Assembly (NCBI RefSeq): GCF_004320525.1
Contig: NZ_SIHX01000003.1
Location: 372,001 to 436,000, forward strand
Origin: Arthrobacter sp. S39
Lineage (GTDB): Bacteria > Actinomycetota > Actinomycetes > Actinomycetales > Micrococcaceae
Direction of reading: 5' to 3'
DNA: 64,000 nucleotides
Shown here in pieces: positions 8,590-17,295 of this stretch; the first letter of the stretch is position 1, and each line of letters starts with the position of its first letter. The translations under genes and the position numbers were made by a program. The notes beneath the pieces are model-generated. The model ran no database searches and was not told the origin of the DNA. It saw only the letters and a program-made list of their open reading frames with translations.

Positions 8590-8663
8590 TGCCCCAGGCG
8601 AGACTCGAACTCGCAACACGCGGATTTTAAGTCCGCTGCCTCTGCCAATTGGGCTACTGGGGC
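8590..8663 (-). tRNA. tRNA-Leu (anticodon UAA), short variable loop
   Basis: The minus strand folds as a 74-nt cloverleaf: acceptor GCCCCAG/CUGGGGC (7 bp), D arm with UUGG, anticodon stem GCGGA/UCCGC closing the loop CUUAAAA (anticodon UAA), a 5-nt variable loop GUGUU, T arm GCGAG/CUCGC with loop UUCGAGU, and discriminator A. The 3' CCA is not encoded. UAA reads UUA leucine codons, which are rare at this GC content. The variable region is 5 nt, although bacterial tRNA-Leu is normally class II with a long variable arm. Confidence 0.93.
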
Positions 8664-8683
8664 GCCCGGTCTATGGTATCCCG

Positions 8684-9628
8684 TCACATGCGTGCCAGCG
8701 GACCGGCATACCGGAAGGTCCCGTGGACTCCGCCGGGCCACACCGCCAGCGGCAGGAGCTGGAAGTTATCGGCCCACACCTCTTCCGGGGGCCGGACGCC
8801 AAGGGAGGTTGCGGGAACGAATCCGAAGCGCGGATAGTACTCGGTGCTCCCCAGAAGCGCGATGCCGCTCTCCCCCGCAGCGTTGGCCCGGGCAATGCTC
8901 TCGTTCATGAGCGCGCTCCCGATGCCGTGCCGCTGGAGCCTGGGTGTTACGCCGATCGGCCCGAGTCCCAGCAGCTCATGCCCGTCCACCCACCCGCGGG
9001 TACTGATCACGTGGCCCACTACTTCGCCGTCGAGGACGGCAACGATACTGAACTCCGGCAGGTACTCATCGCACTCGAACAACTGGCGCAGCACGTCAAC
9101 TTCCACCGGCTCCCCCTCCGCGGGCAGGCCGGTGGCCGGCGAGATGGCAAAAGCCTCGGCAGTCAGTGCCAGGATCGCGCCGCGGTCGGCCTCCGTCTCG
9201 TTGCGAAGGACAAGCTCCGGCCGGGGCTGGTTCCGGCTTTCGGCCGACAGCTCGGCCAGGACCTCGACGGCACGGGCAGCGTCCGCGACCGGTACCAGCA
9301 GGTGGTCGTGATGGAACCCGGCCAGCACGTTGCAGCTGATATGGGCATCGGTCAGGGCTTTCCCGACGGCGGCGGTCAGGCCCACTGCCTCAAGTTCCGA
9401 ATGCACCTGCAGGGTGATCCACGCTGCCACGAAGTCATAGGCAAGGCCCAGGCGGTCAGCTTCTTCCCTGGGCAGGACGACGGTGAGGCCTTCAGCCCCA
9501 CGTACCGCAGCTTCGATCCCGGCCGCGAGCGGCCTGCCGTGGGGCCACAGGACGTAGACGTACTCCCCCTCCCGCAGGACGGGGTGGATCGAGGCCAGCA
9601 GGGTCTGGAGGTTCTTTTCACCAGTCAT
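8684..9628 (-). CDS. ACT-like domain fused to GNAT N-acetyltransferase
   Basis: 314 aa in two parts. Residues 1 to about 130 resemble the ACT-type regulatory fold of the DUF2241/ACT_7 kind (VYVLWPHGRPLAAGIEAAVR, then GLAYDFVAAWITLQVHSELE). Residues about 138-290 are a GNAT acetyltransferase similar to the YhbS group, with the acetyl-CoA loop QRHGIGSALMNESI and YYPRFGFVPA. It would transfer an acetyl group from acetyl-CoA to an unknown amine, perhaps under amino-acid control by the ACT part. No Shine-Dalgarno sequence is present; TAGACT lies 6 nt before the ATG, so the mRNA is probably leaderless. Single gene. Confidence 0.82.
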   Translation of the reverse strand: MTGEKNLQTLLASIHPVLREGEYVYVLWPHGRPLAAGIEAAVRGAEGLTVVLPREEADRLGLAYDFVAAWITLQVHSELEAVGLTAAVGKALTDAHISCNVLAGFHHDHLLVPVADAARAVEVLAELSAESRNQPRPELVLRNETEADRGAILALTAEAFAISPATGLPAEGEPVEVDVLRQLFECDEYLPEFSIVAVLDGEVVGHVISTRGWVDGHELLGLGPIGVTPRLQRHGIGSALMNESIARANAAGESGIALLGSTEYYPRFGFVPATSLGVRPPEEVWADNFQLLPLAVWPGGVHGTFRYAGPLARM

Positions 9629-9634
9629 GGTGCC

Positions 9635-9640
9635 AGTCTA
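9635..9640 (-). promoter_or_regulatory. -10 box of a leaderless promoter (ACT-GNAT gene)
   Basis: TAGACT on the minus strand ends 6 nt before the ATG, placing the expected transcription start at or next to the initiation codon. There is no clear -35. Confidence 0.55.
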
Positions 9641-9694
9641 GGAGGATGGGCCGCCCGGACCGCGAGGGCACTCCGGGGATGCTGCCCAACGCAA

Positions 9695-9729
9695 ACGGCG
9701 GCCATCCCCTGCAAGGGGACAGCCGCCGT
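9695..9729 (-). terminator. hairpin after ndh
   Basis: An imperfect 16-bp inverted repeat (ACGGCGG, two or three mismatches, CCCCT; 3-4-nt loop) lies 38 nt downstream of the ndh stop on the minus strand. The following T-run is short (TTTGCGTT), so termination may be partial. Confidence 0.55.
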
Positions 9730-9766
9730 CGGGCGTTAGAGCTGCACGCCGGGCGGGACGCCGGGC

Positions 9767-11263
9767 TTACTTTGCGTCAGCGGTGACTGACTGCTTGGGG
9801 TCAACCTTTGTCTTCTCGGCAGTTCCGGGAGCCCCCGGCGTCGGCGCGTCGGCCGGCGAACCCGCAGGCGCGGCAGGTGCGGCAGCAGGCTTGGGAGCCG
9901 GGGAGGCCGCTGCCACGAAGGCACCGCGCGGGTTGTCGAGGTCGATCAGCAGGGTGGTGTCGCGGCCAGCGAAGAAGCTGATGATCCAGTTGAAGATCAC
10001 GCGGAACTTGCGCTCGAACGTGGGCATCGCCATACCGTGGTAGCCACGGTGCGCCAGCCAGGCCAGCGGGCCCTTGAGGCCGATGCTGCCGACGAGGTTG
10101 ATGTTCGCGACACCCTTCCATTCGCCGAAGCCGGCCACGGCACCCAGGTTCTTGTGCTTGTAGTCCTTCAGCGGCTTGTCCCAGCGGGAGGCCCACAGGT
10201 TCTTGGCGAGCCGCTTGGCCTGACGAAGGGCGTGCTGGGCGTTCGGGACGCAAGTGCCGTCCGGCAGGCCGCTTCCGGTGAGGTCCGGCACCGCTGCGAG
10301 GTCGCCGGCAGCCCAGGCGTTCTCCACGATTCCCTCGTCCCCCGCGATGCGGAGATCGGGAAGGGTGCGGATGCGGCCGCGCGGCTCGAGCGGGAAGTCG
10401 GTGGAGCGGACCATCGGGTTGGCCTGCACGCCGGCAGTCCAGACCAGGGTGTCTGCTTCGAAGTCCTGCGCCGGGGTCTTGTCCGGGAGGTTGATGAGCT
10501 TGATGGAGCCCTCGGCGTTGTCCAGCGAGGTGTTCAGCAGGACCTCGATGCCGCGGCTGCGGAGGTGCTCCACAACCCATTCAGCCTGCTTGGCCGTGAC
10601 CTCGGGCATGATGCGGCCCATGGCTTCGACCAGGACGAAGCGGACTTCCTCCTGGCTGATACGCGGGTTGTTCTTGACCGCGGCGCGGGCCAGGTCTTCC
10701 ATCTCGGTGATGCATTCGATGCCGGCAAAGCCGCCGCCCACAACCACGAAGGTCAGTGCCTTGGCGCGTGCCGCGGGATCGGTGATGGTGGAAGCAGCTT
10801 CAATGCGCTCCAGCACCTTGTTGCGAAGGGCCACGGCCTCTTCGATGGTCTTCAGGCCGATGCCCTTGTCCGCCAGGCCCTTGATGGGGAAGGTGCGGGT
10901 GATGGCGCCAGCGGCCATCACAACGTCGAAGTAGGGAATCTCGAAGTTCTCGCCGCCATCCGCGGGGGCCACAACGGCGGTGCGGTTGGCGTGGTCGATC
11001 GAGGTGACGCGGCCCTGGATCAGTTCAGTCTGCTTGAGGTGCTGGCGGTGGGAGACCACTGCGTGGCGGGCCTCGATGTTGCCGCCGGCGACCTCGGGGA
11101 GGAACGGCTGGTAGGTCATGTAGGGCAGGGGATCCACGAGGGTGACGATGCCACCGGCATTCGCGATCTTCTTCTGCAGTTTGAGTGCTACGTACAGGCC
11201 GACGTACCCGCCGCCGACGACGAGTACCCTGGGACGGTCCTGGAGCTCTGGGGTGGTTGCCAT
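9767..11263 (-). CDS. ndh: type II NADH dehydrogenase (NDH-2)
   Basis: Membrane-associated single-subunit NADH:menaquinone oxidoreductase that passes electrons to the respiratory chain without proton pumping. The FAD dinucleotide motif VLVVGGGYVGLYVALKL is at about 14-30, the second nucleotide-binding motif FVVVGGGFAGIE at about 170-181, and the NDH-2 quinone-site region AGVQANP near 280. The last 48 residues or so (from about 450) are an Ala/Pro/Gly-rich, probably disordered tail ending in a charged segment, beyond the usual C-terminal membrane-anchor helices. There is no ribosome site; TATCCT sits 6 nt before the ATG, indicating a leaderless mRNA. The sdhCDAB operon in this window feeds the same quinone pool. 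Confidence 0.95.
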   Translation of the reverse strand: MATTPELQDRPRVLVVGGGYVGLYVALKLQKKIANAGGIVTLVDPLPYMTYQPFLPEVAGGNIEARHAVVSHRQHLKQTELIQGRVTSIDHANRTAVVAPADGGENFEIPYFDVVMAAGAITRTFPIKGLADKGIGLKTIEEAVALRNKVLERIEAASTITDPAARAKALTFVVVGGGFAGIECITEMEDLARAAVKNNPRISQEEVRFVLVEAMGRIMPEVTAKQAEWVVEHLRSRGIEVLLNTSLDNAEGSIKLINLPDKTPAQDFEADTLVWTAGVQANPMVRSTDFPLEPRGRIRTLPDLRIAGDEGIVENAWAAGDLAAVPDLTGSGLPDGTCVPNAQHALRQAKRLAKNLWASRWDKPLKDYKHKNLGAVAGFGEWKGVANINLVGSIGLKGPLAWLAHRGYHGMAMPTFERKFRVIFNWIISFFAGRDTTLLIDLDNPRGAFVAAASPAPKPAAAPAAPAGSPADAPTPGAPGTAEKTKVDPKQSVTADAK

Positions 11264-11269
11264 GATTTA

Positions 11270-11275
11270 AGGATA
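11270..11275 (-). promoter_or_regulatory. -10 box of a leaderless promoter (ndh)
   Basis: TATCCT on the minus strand, 6 nt upstream of the ndh ATG, with no Shine-Dalgarno sequence between. Confidence 0.6.
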
Positions 11276-11312
11276 CAGCACTTTGTGAAAATCTTCACTA
11301 ACTACATCCGGG

Positions 11313-12710
11313 CTACGTTTTACCGCCGGAATCAACGGTGTCGAGGACTCCTGTATCGGGCTCTTCGTGGGCGAGGCGGGGGTTGCGCGCCGCCCGCCTC
11401 AGCTGGAAGACGGCTGCCGCGATGATCACAACAAACAGCACGGCGAAGCCGATGACGACGGCGGCGCCGAAGGCCGTGTCACGCTGCGACGGCGCCTTAG
11501 CGGCGGGCACAGTGGCCTCGGGCAGGGTGGGCACGGCGCTGGGAATGTCGGTGGTGGGGACCGGGGCAGGCGTTGACAGGTTTCCGCGGCGATGGACCCG
11601 GATCCAGTCCGAGATGGAGCCCAGCGGGTTGCTGCCGGTCTCGGGAACGGAATCCTTCAGCGCGGCCTCGGCGTTGAGGACGCCGAAGCCGTAGAGCGGG
11701 TCCTTGCCCTTCGCGCCCGCGTCCTTGGCGGTGGTGACGATGCGGTTGATGACCTGTTTGGCGCTCATCTCCGGCCATTTGGACCGAATGAGCGCCGCCA
11801 CGCCGGCCACAATGGGGGTGGCCCCGGACGTTCCGGCCCACTCCGCGTAGCCGCCTCCGGGCAGCCCGCCGAGCAGGTTTTCTGCCGGGGCTGCGACGCC
11901 GATGCTGATTCCCTGCGAGGACGAATCGACGCTCGCCACACCTTTGCGGTCCAGCCCGGCAACAGTCAGCACACCCGGAATCGTGGCGGGGGCACCCACC
12001 TGGATGTTGCCGCCCACACGGTTTCCGGCGGCGGCCACAATGACCACGTCCTTCTGCTCGGCGTACAGGAATGCCGCATCCCAGCTCTGTGGCCACTGCG
12101 GCGTGGTGCTGCCCAGCGAAATGTTGATGACCTTGGCACCGTTGTCCACCGCCCAGCGGACCGCTTCCGGGATCTGGTCCTGGTCGCTCTTCCCGGCGGG
12201 GTTCGCCGAACCCAGCCACGTCGACACGGACAGGATCTGTGCCTCGGGGGCCACACCCACCATGCCGTCAGGTCCCGCGCCGGACGGGGCCGGGCTGGGG
12301 CTTGCGGTGGAGCTTGCCGGCTGGTGGCCGCGGCCGGCCAGCATGGTGGCCACCAGCGTGCCGTGTTCCGGCTTGCCGCCGATGCTCTTCTGCCCGTCCG
12401 GATTTCCGGCTCCGGACGCATCGAATCCGCCGGTGACAGCTCCCTTGAGGTCGGGATGCTGTCCGTCCACGCCGCTGTCGATCACGGCGACCTTCACGCC
12501 GGCGCCCTTGGAGACCTCCCAGGCCTTCGTGATGCCGGATTCGGCGAGCCAATACTGCTTGTCGCGTTCCGCGTCAGCGCGTGCCGCGGGTGCCACGGCA
12601 AGGCCTGTGACGAGGCTTGCTCCGGCCAGGGTCATCGCCAGGAGAGCGGAGGCGGTCCGGCGGAGCCGGGCTGTTGCTCTGGTCATTTGGGGTCCCATGG
12701 TCGGTGGCAT
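11313..12710 (-). CDS. mycosin-like subtilisin-family serine protease, membrane-anchored
   Basis: Secreted S8-family peptidase resembling mycosins. After a signal peptide (hydrophobic core LLAMTLAGASLVTGLAVAPA) the catalytic triad motifs appear in order: Asp in VAVIDSGVDGQHPDL, His in EHGTLVATMLAGRG, and Ser in GTSGATPIVAGVAAL. A Pro/Ala/Thr linker leads to a C-terminal transmembrane helix (GAAVVIGFAVLFVVIIAAAV) and a short cytosolic tail, the mycosin layout. Mycosins normally sit in type VII secretion loci, but no ESX gene is visible here. The start is uncertain: ATGs at 12710 and 12686 both give a signal peptide and neither has a strong ribosome site. It lies 50 nt downstream of ppx, perhaps co-transcribed. 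Confidence 0.88.
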   Translation of the reverse strand: MPPTMGPQMTRATARLRRTASALLAMTLAGASLVTGLAVAPAARADAERDKQYWLAESGITKAWEVSKGAGVKVAVIDSGVDGQHPDLKGAVTGGFDASGAGNPDGQKSIGGKPEHGTLVATMLAGRGHQPASSTASPSPAPSGAGPDGMVGVAPEAQILSVSTWLGSANPAGKSDQDQIPEAVRWAVDNGAKVINISLGSTTPQWPQSWDAAFLYAEQKDVVIVAAAGNRVGGNIQVGAPATIPGVLTVAGLDRKGVASVDSSSQGISIGVAAPAENLLGGLPGGGYAEWAGTSGATPIVAGVAALIRSKWPEMSAKQVINRIVTTAKDAGAKGKDPLYGFGVLNAEAALKDSVPETGSNPLGSISDWIRVHRRGNLSTPAPVPTTDIPSAVPTLPEATVPAAKAPSQRDTAFGAAVVIGFAVLFVVIIAAAVFQLRRAARNPRLAHEEPDTGVLDTVDSGGKT

Positions 12711-12760
12711 GAACTCGGGCCGCTCGCTGCGTCTGGCTGACGCTGCCGGGCTGGTGCCGC

Positions 12761-13708
12761 TCAGCTGATGCTCAGGGCAATACCGTCAAGAATATCGTGT
12801 TCGCTGGCGGTGGCCGTGACGATCCGGCCGCCGCTGAGCCCGCCGAGCCGCTCCAGGATGCGCCGCCACACCAGGCCGCCGGCGCCGATCACGTCCACCC
12901 GGCCCGGATGCATGTAAGGCAGTGCGGCGCGCTCCGCCCTGGGCATTTCCAGCAGGTCGGTGGCGGCCCGGCGGATGTCGTCGATGGACAGCTCGGTGCC
13001 GTGGATGGAATCCGGGGAGTACTCCGGGAGGCGCATCGCGTGGGCCGTGATGGTGGTGATCGATCCGGCCACCCCGACGACGGCGGTGGCACGTTCGAGC
13101 GGAACGTCCAGGCCCGCACTGGTGATGGCGGCGTCGACGTCGGCTTCCGCGGCGGCGATCTGTTCGGCCGTCGGCGGGTCCTGCCGGAGGTGGCGTTCGG
13201 TCAGCCTGACGCAGCCGACGTCGACCGATCTGGCGGCGGTGACGCCGTCAGCGGTGCCGAGCACAAATTCGGTGCTTCCGCCGCCCAGATCGACCACCAG
13301 CACCTGGCCCCCGTCAAGGATGGGCAGGACGCTGCTGGCGCCCGCGAAGGACAACGCTGCTTCCTCGTCGCCGGTGATGACTTCCGGTTCGACGCCGAGG
13401 AGGTCGCGGATTCCGTCCACGAAGACCTGGCGGTTGCGGGCATCCCGGCTGGCGGACGTGGCCACGAACCGTACCTTGGCGGCGCCGTGCTCGCGGATCA
13501 GGCGGGCATAGTCCGCCGTGGCTGCGAAGGTCCGTTCGAGCGCGGCAGGGGCGAGTTCACCGGTGGCGTCCACGCCCTCACCCAGCCGGACCACGCGCAT
13601 TTCACGGACCACGTCGGTGAGCTTCGCGGACCCGGTGCTGCGGTCGATGTCGGCGATCAGCAGGCGGATGGAGTTTGTGCCGCAGTCGATGGCTGCGACG
13701 CGGCTCAT
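12761..13708 (-). CDS. ppx: exopolyphosphatase / pppGpp phosphatase (Ppx/GppA family)
   Basis: Hydrolyses terminal phosphate from inorganic polyphosphate or guanosine pentaphosphate. The 315-aa protein has the ASKHA-fold phosphate motifs AIDCGTNSIRLLIADI at the N-terminus and VLVVDLGGGSTEFVLG near 135-150, and matches the short actinobacterial Ppx class. ATG overlaps the DUF501 stop by 4 nt, so translation is coupled. The order eno-ftsB-DUF501-ppx is conserved across actinobacteria and supports the assignment. Confidence 0.93.
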   Translation of the reverse strand: MSRVAAIDCGTNSIRLLIADIDRSTGSAKLTDVVREMRVVRLGEGVDATGELAPAALERTFAATADYARLIREHGAAKVRFVATSASRDARNRQVFVDGIRDLLGVEPEVITGDEEAALSFAGASSVLPILDGGQVLVVDLGGGSTEFVLGTADGVTAARSVDVGCVRLTERHLRQDPPTAEQIAAAEADVDAAITSAGLDVPLERATAVVGVAGSITTITAHAMRLPEYSPDSIHGTELSIDDIRRAATDLLEMPRAERAALPYMHPGRVDVIGAGGLVWRRILERLGGLSGGRIVTATASEHDILDGIALSIS

Positions 13709-14388
13709 GATGCTGCCTCCGCGGTGCCTGCGGACTTACGGACCGGCGCAGGGCGGCCAACGATGTCGGGCAGCCCCTGGGGCCCGTGCCTGCTCAGGTC
13801 CCTGGACGGGGCCTCCCCCGCAGTGTCCCAGGCGCCGTCGCAATAGCAGCGCTCAGCGGTCCACCATTCGCTGATGTCCGCGATGGCCTCATCGCCGAGC
13901 GGGTTAACGCCCGGGCCGGCCGCCAGCGAGTGACCCACCAGGACGTGCAGGCATTTGACGCGGGTGGGCATGCCTCCGGCGGAGATACCGTCAATCTCAG
14001 GCACGGCGCCCACTCCCGAGCGCTCCCCGATGGCGGCCCGGGCCGCCAGGTACTCCTCGTGTGCCGACCGGTAGGCTGCGGCCAGGGGTTCGTCTGCGGC
14101 CAGCCGCTCATTCATGTCGTTCATGAGCCCGGCTGCCTCCAGCCGGGAGACGGCAGAGGTGATCACCGGATGCGTCAGGTAGAACGTGGTGGGGAACGGT
14201 GTGCCGTTGGCAAGCCGCGGGGCGGTGGCTGCGACGAGCGGGTTGCCGCAGACGCAGCGCGCCGGGATCTCCACAACGTCGCGGACGGGCCGTCCCAGCT
14301 GGCGGCTGAGTACTTCGAGATCGTGTGCTGATGGCTGGCGGGACTCCTCCGGCGCAGTTGCCGTGTTTTCTTCCACTGGCGCGGCCAT
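13705..14388 (-). CDS. DUF501 family protein
   Basis: About 227 aa. The conserved DUF501 core starts near residue 22 (HDLEVLSRQLGRPVRD), with a Cys pair in PARCVCGNPLV and the motif GTPFPTTFYLTHP, and ends with the segment KCLHVLVGHSLAAGPGVNPLGDEA. The function is unknown. It always sits between ftsB and ppx in actinobacteria, suggesting a household role. The ATG at 14388 has AGGAAGG directly adjacent, too close for ideal spacing; a GTG at 14418 inside the 3' end of ftsB is an alternative. The stop overlaps ppx. Confidence 0.85.
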   Translation of the reverse strand: MAAPVEENTATAPEESRQPSAHDLEVLSRQLGRPVRDVVEIPARCVCGNPLVAATAPRLANGTPFPTTFYLTHPVITSAVSRLEAAGLMNDMNERLAADEPLAAAYRSAHEEYLAARAAIGERSGVGAVPEIDGISAGGMPTRVKCLHVLVGHSLAAGPGVNPLGDEAIADISEWWTAERCYCDGAWDTAGEAPSRDLSRHGPQGLPDIVGRPAPVRKSAGTAEAAS

Positions 14389-14401
14389 CCTTCCTATCGG
14401 T

Positions 14402-15055
14402 TCAGTCTGTGGCCGCACGCCTGATGGACTCCCACAGGGAATCCACCCACGGCAGCTCGGCGGGGTCTTGTGCTGCAGCACCGGACTGGCTGCTGCTGCT
14501 ACCGGCCGGCAGGTCGCTGCCGAATACCCAGTAGCCGGTCTCACCCGGCATAACCATGTTAATGCGGTCGCGGGCCTGCTGCTTCACGTAGTTGGGGTCC
14601 TGCCACCGTGACACCTGTTGCCGGAGGCTGTCCTGCTGCACCTGGCTCGCCGCGATGTCGGCATTGAGGGCGTCGATTTCCGCCTTTTTGTCGAAGAAGA
14701 TCTTCACCGTGGGGGCCAGCATGATGGTGATCGCAATCATCACCACCGCCAGCGCGAGCATCCGGCCGGAGAAGGCCTTGGCGGGAACCGGGTGGCCGTC
14801 GTCGTGGGCGTCGTCCCTGGCGGGGCCGCCCTTCGGCGTCCCGCCCTTGGTGGAAGCGGCGGCGCCGCTCCCCCGTGTCTTAGCGGCCGGCGTCGTGGTG
14901 GCCGGTTTGGCCCCTCCGGCGCCTTTTGGCGGGGCCGTCTTGGCTTTGGCACCGCCAAAATCGGCCCGGATGACGTCGGCGGCTTCCGTGGCTGGCTCCG
15001 GCGTGGCTTGCGGCCTGTTGGCGGCCCTGGGAACTTTGGGACGGCGGGTAGCCAT
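14402..15055 (-). CDS. ftsB: septum formation initiator family protein (FtsB/DivIC-like)
   Basis: Small bitopic cell-division protein of about 217 aa. It has a long Ala/Pro/Lys-rich cytosolic N-terminus (1 to about 100), one transmembrane helix (MLALAVVMIAITIMLAPTV), then an extracytoplasmic coiled coil (KAEIDALNADIAASQVQQDS) and the family motif YVKQQARDRINMVMPGETGY. FtsB/DivIC bridges FtsL and FtsQ in the divisome. ATG at 15055 follows AGGAG; an upstream ATG at 15091 lacks a site. Downstream of eno and beyond a terminator, it starts its own unit with DUF501 and ppx. Confidence 0.9.
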   Translation of the reverse strand: MATRRPKVPRAANRPQATPEPATEAADVIRADFGGAKAKTAPPKGAGGAKPATTTPAAKTRGSGAAASTKGGTPKGGPARDDAHDDGHPVPAKAFSGRMLALAVVMIAITIMLAPTVKIFFDKKAEIDALNADIAASQVQQDSLRQQVSRWQDPNYVKQQARDRINMVMPGETGYWVFGSDLPAGSSSSQSGAAAQDPAELPWVDSLWESIRRAATD

Positions 15056-15149
15056 GACACTCCTGAAACGTGCGGCCTGCCTGGGCAGCAACTGTCTGCG
15101 CTGAATAAACCGCGGCCGGACAAAGCCGTGCAGGCTAAACAGCTTGGCG

Positions 15150-15194
15150 AAAACAAAAACCGGCGGCTATGGTCTTTCAACCATAGCCACCGGT
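15150..15194 (-). terminator. rho-independent terminator after eno
   Basis: On the minus strand, a 15-bp stem with one mismatch (15180-15194 / 15159-15173, 6-nt loop) is followed by TTTTTGTTTT, 19 nt after the eno stop. Confidence 0.88.
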
Positions 15195-15212
15195 CAGTTG
15201 TTTGCGCGGCTT

Positions 15213-16595
<1,383 letters not shown>

Positions 16596-16623
16596 TTACG
16601 GAAACCTATCCATCCCCCGGACG

Positions 16624-17295
16624 TCATGATGGTGCGGCAGTGCTTTCATAGGTGGCCTGGTAGCGCCGGACAGCGCCCCGGAGGGCACGCTCGGCGTCGA
16701 ATCCTTTACTGCGTGCAGAGCCGACGACGGCGAGCAGCAGCTCGCCGAGCGCTTCCTCGGTTTCGACAGGCTCACCCGCCGGAGGCTCCGGTGATTGAGC
16801 CTGTCGAAATCCGGCGCGCTCGGCCCGGTCCAGGGCCTTCTGGGCCTTGGCCAGGGCGGGAAGCGCGTGCGGGATCCCTTCAAAGGGATCCTTGCGCTCC
16901 GGCCGTTCGGTCCTTTTGACTGCATCCCACTTCTGCACGATCTCCTCGACCGTGGCCGGGAAGCTTTCCTGCAGGGAGCCGTCGGGCCGGAAGACGTGCG
17001 GATTGCGCCGGACCATCTTGGCACTGAGGCCGCGCGCGACGTCGTCGAACGCGAAGCTTCCCCGTTCCTCGGCGAGCCGGGCGTGCAGCACCACCTGGAG
17101 CAGTACGTCGCCCAGCTCGCCCTGGAGTTCGGCGTCGTCGGCACCGGTCTCGATCGTCTCGGCAACCTCGAAGGACTCCTCCAGGAGGTACTCCACCAGG
17201 GACTCATGGGTGAGGGCGCCCATCCAGGGGCAGTGCTCCCGGAGGGCGGCGATCACGCCGATGAGCTCCGGCACGGGTGCCGGCTGGTCAGCCAA
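16624..17295 (-). CDS. mazG: MazG-family nucleoside triphosphate pyrophosphohydrolase
   Basis: Hydrolyses (d)NTPs or aberrant nucleotides to monophosphates. The MazG core is clear: HCPWMGALTHESLVEYLLEE near 16-35, Mg2+ ligands in the EESFEV and ELGDVLLQVVLHA segments, and the NPHVFRPDGS region. Near residues 163-178 lies a stretch foreign to the family (GFRQAQSPEPPAGEPVE), encoded by an inverted repeat at 16761-16809; family-like sequence (EEALGELLLAVVGSARSKG) then resumes in frame. The TTG start overlaps the 3' end of add by 8 nt and has no ribosome site; a GTG at 17274 is an alternative. No terminator is evident after it. Confidence 0.88.
   Translation of the reverse strand: MADQPAPVPELIGVIAALREHCPWMGALTHESLVEYLLEESFEVAETIETGADDAELQGELGDVLLQVVLHARLAEERGSFAFDDVARGLSAKMVRRNPHVFRPDGSLQESFPATVEEIVQKWDAVKRTERPERKDPFEGIPHALPALAKAQKALDRAERAGFRQAQSPEPPAGEPVETEEALGELLLAVVGSARSKGFDAERALRGAVRRYQATYESTAAPS
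16761..16809. repeat. palindromic (REP-like) element inside mazG
   Basis: Two 24-nt arms (16761-16784 and 16786-16809) separated by one base form an inverted repeat with three mismatches. The outer 14 bases, TTTCGACAGGCTCA, are perfectly mirrored as TGAGCCTGTCGAAA. Elements of this sequence type are, to my knowledge, dispersed intergenically in Arthrobacter-like genomes. Here one is read in frame within mazG. Copy number cannot be judged from this window, where I see only this copy. Confidence 0.75.

Noticed and set aside
8497..9739. Plus-strand frames across the tRNA and the ACT-GNAT gene
   Set aside because: They read through a tRNA on the opposite strand and carry no family similarity.
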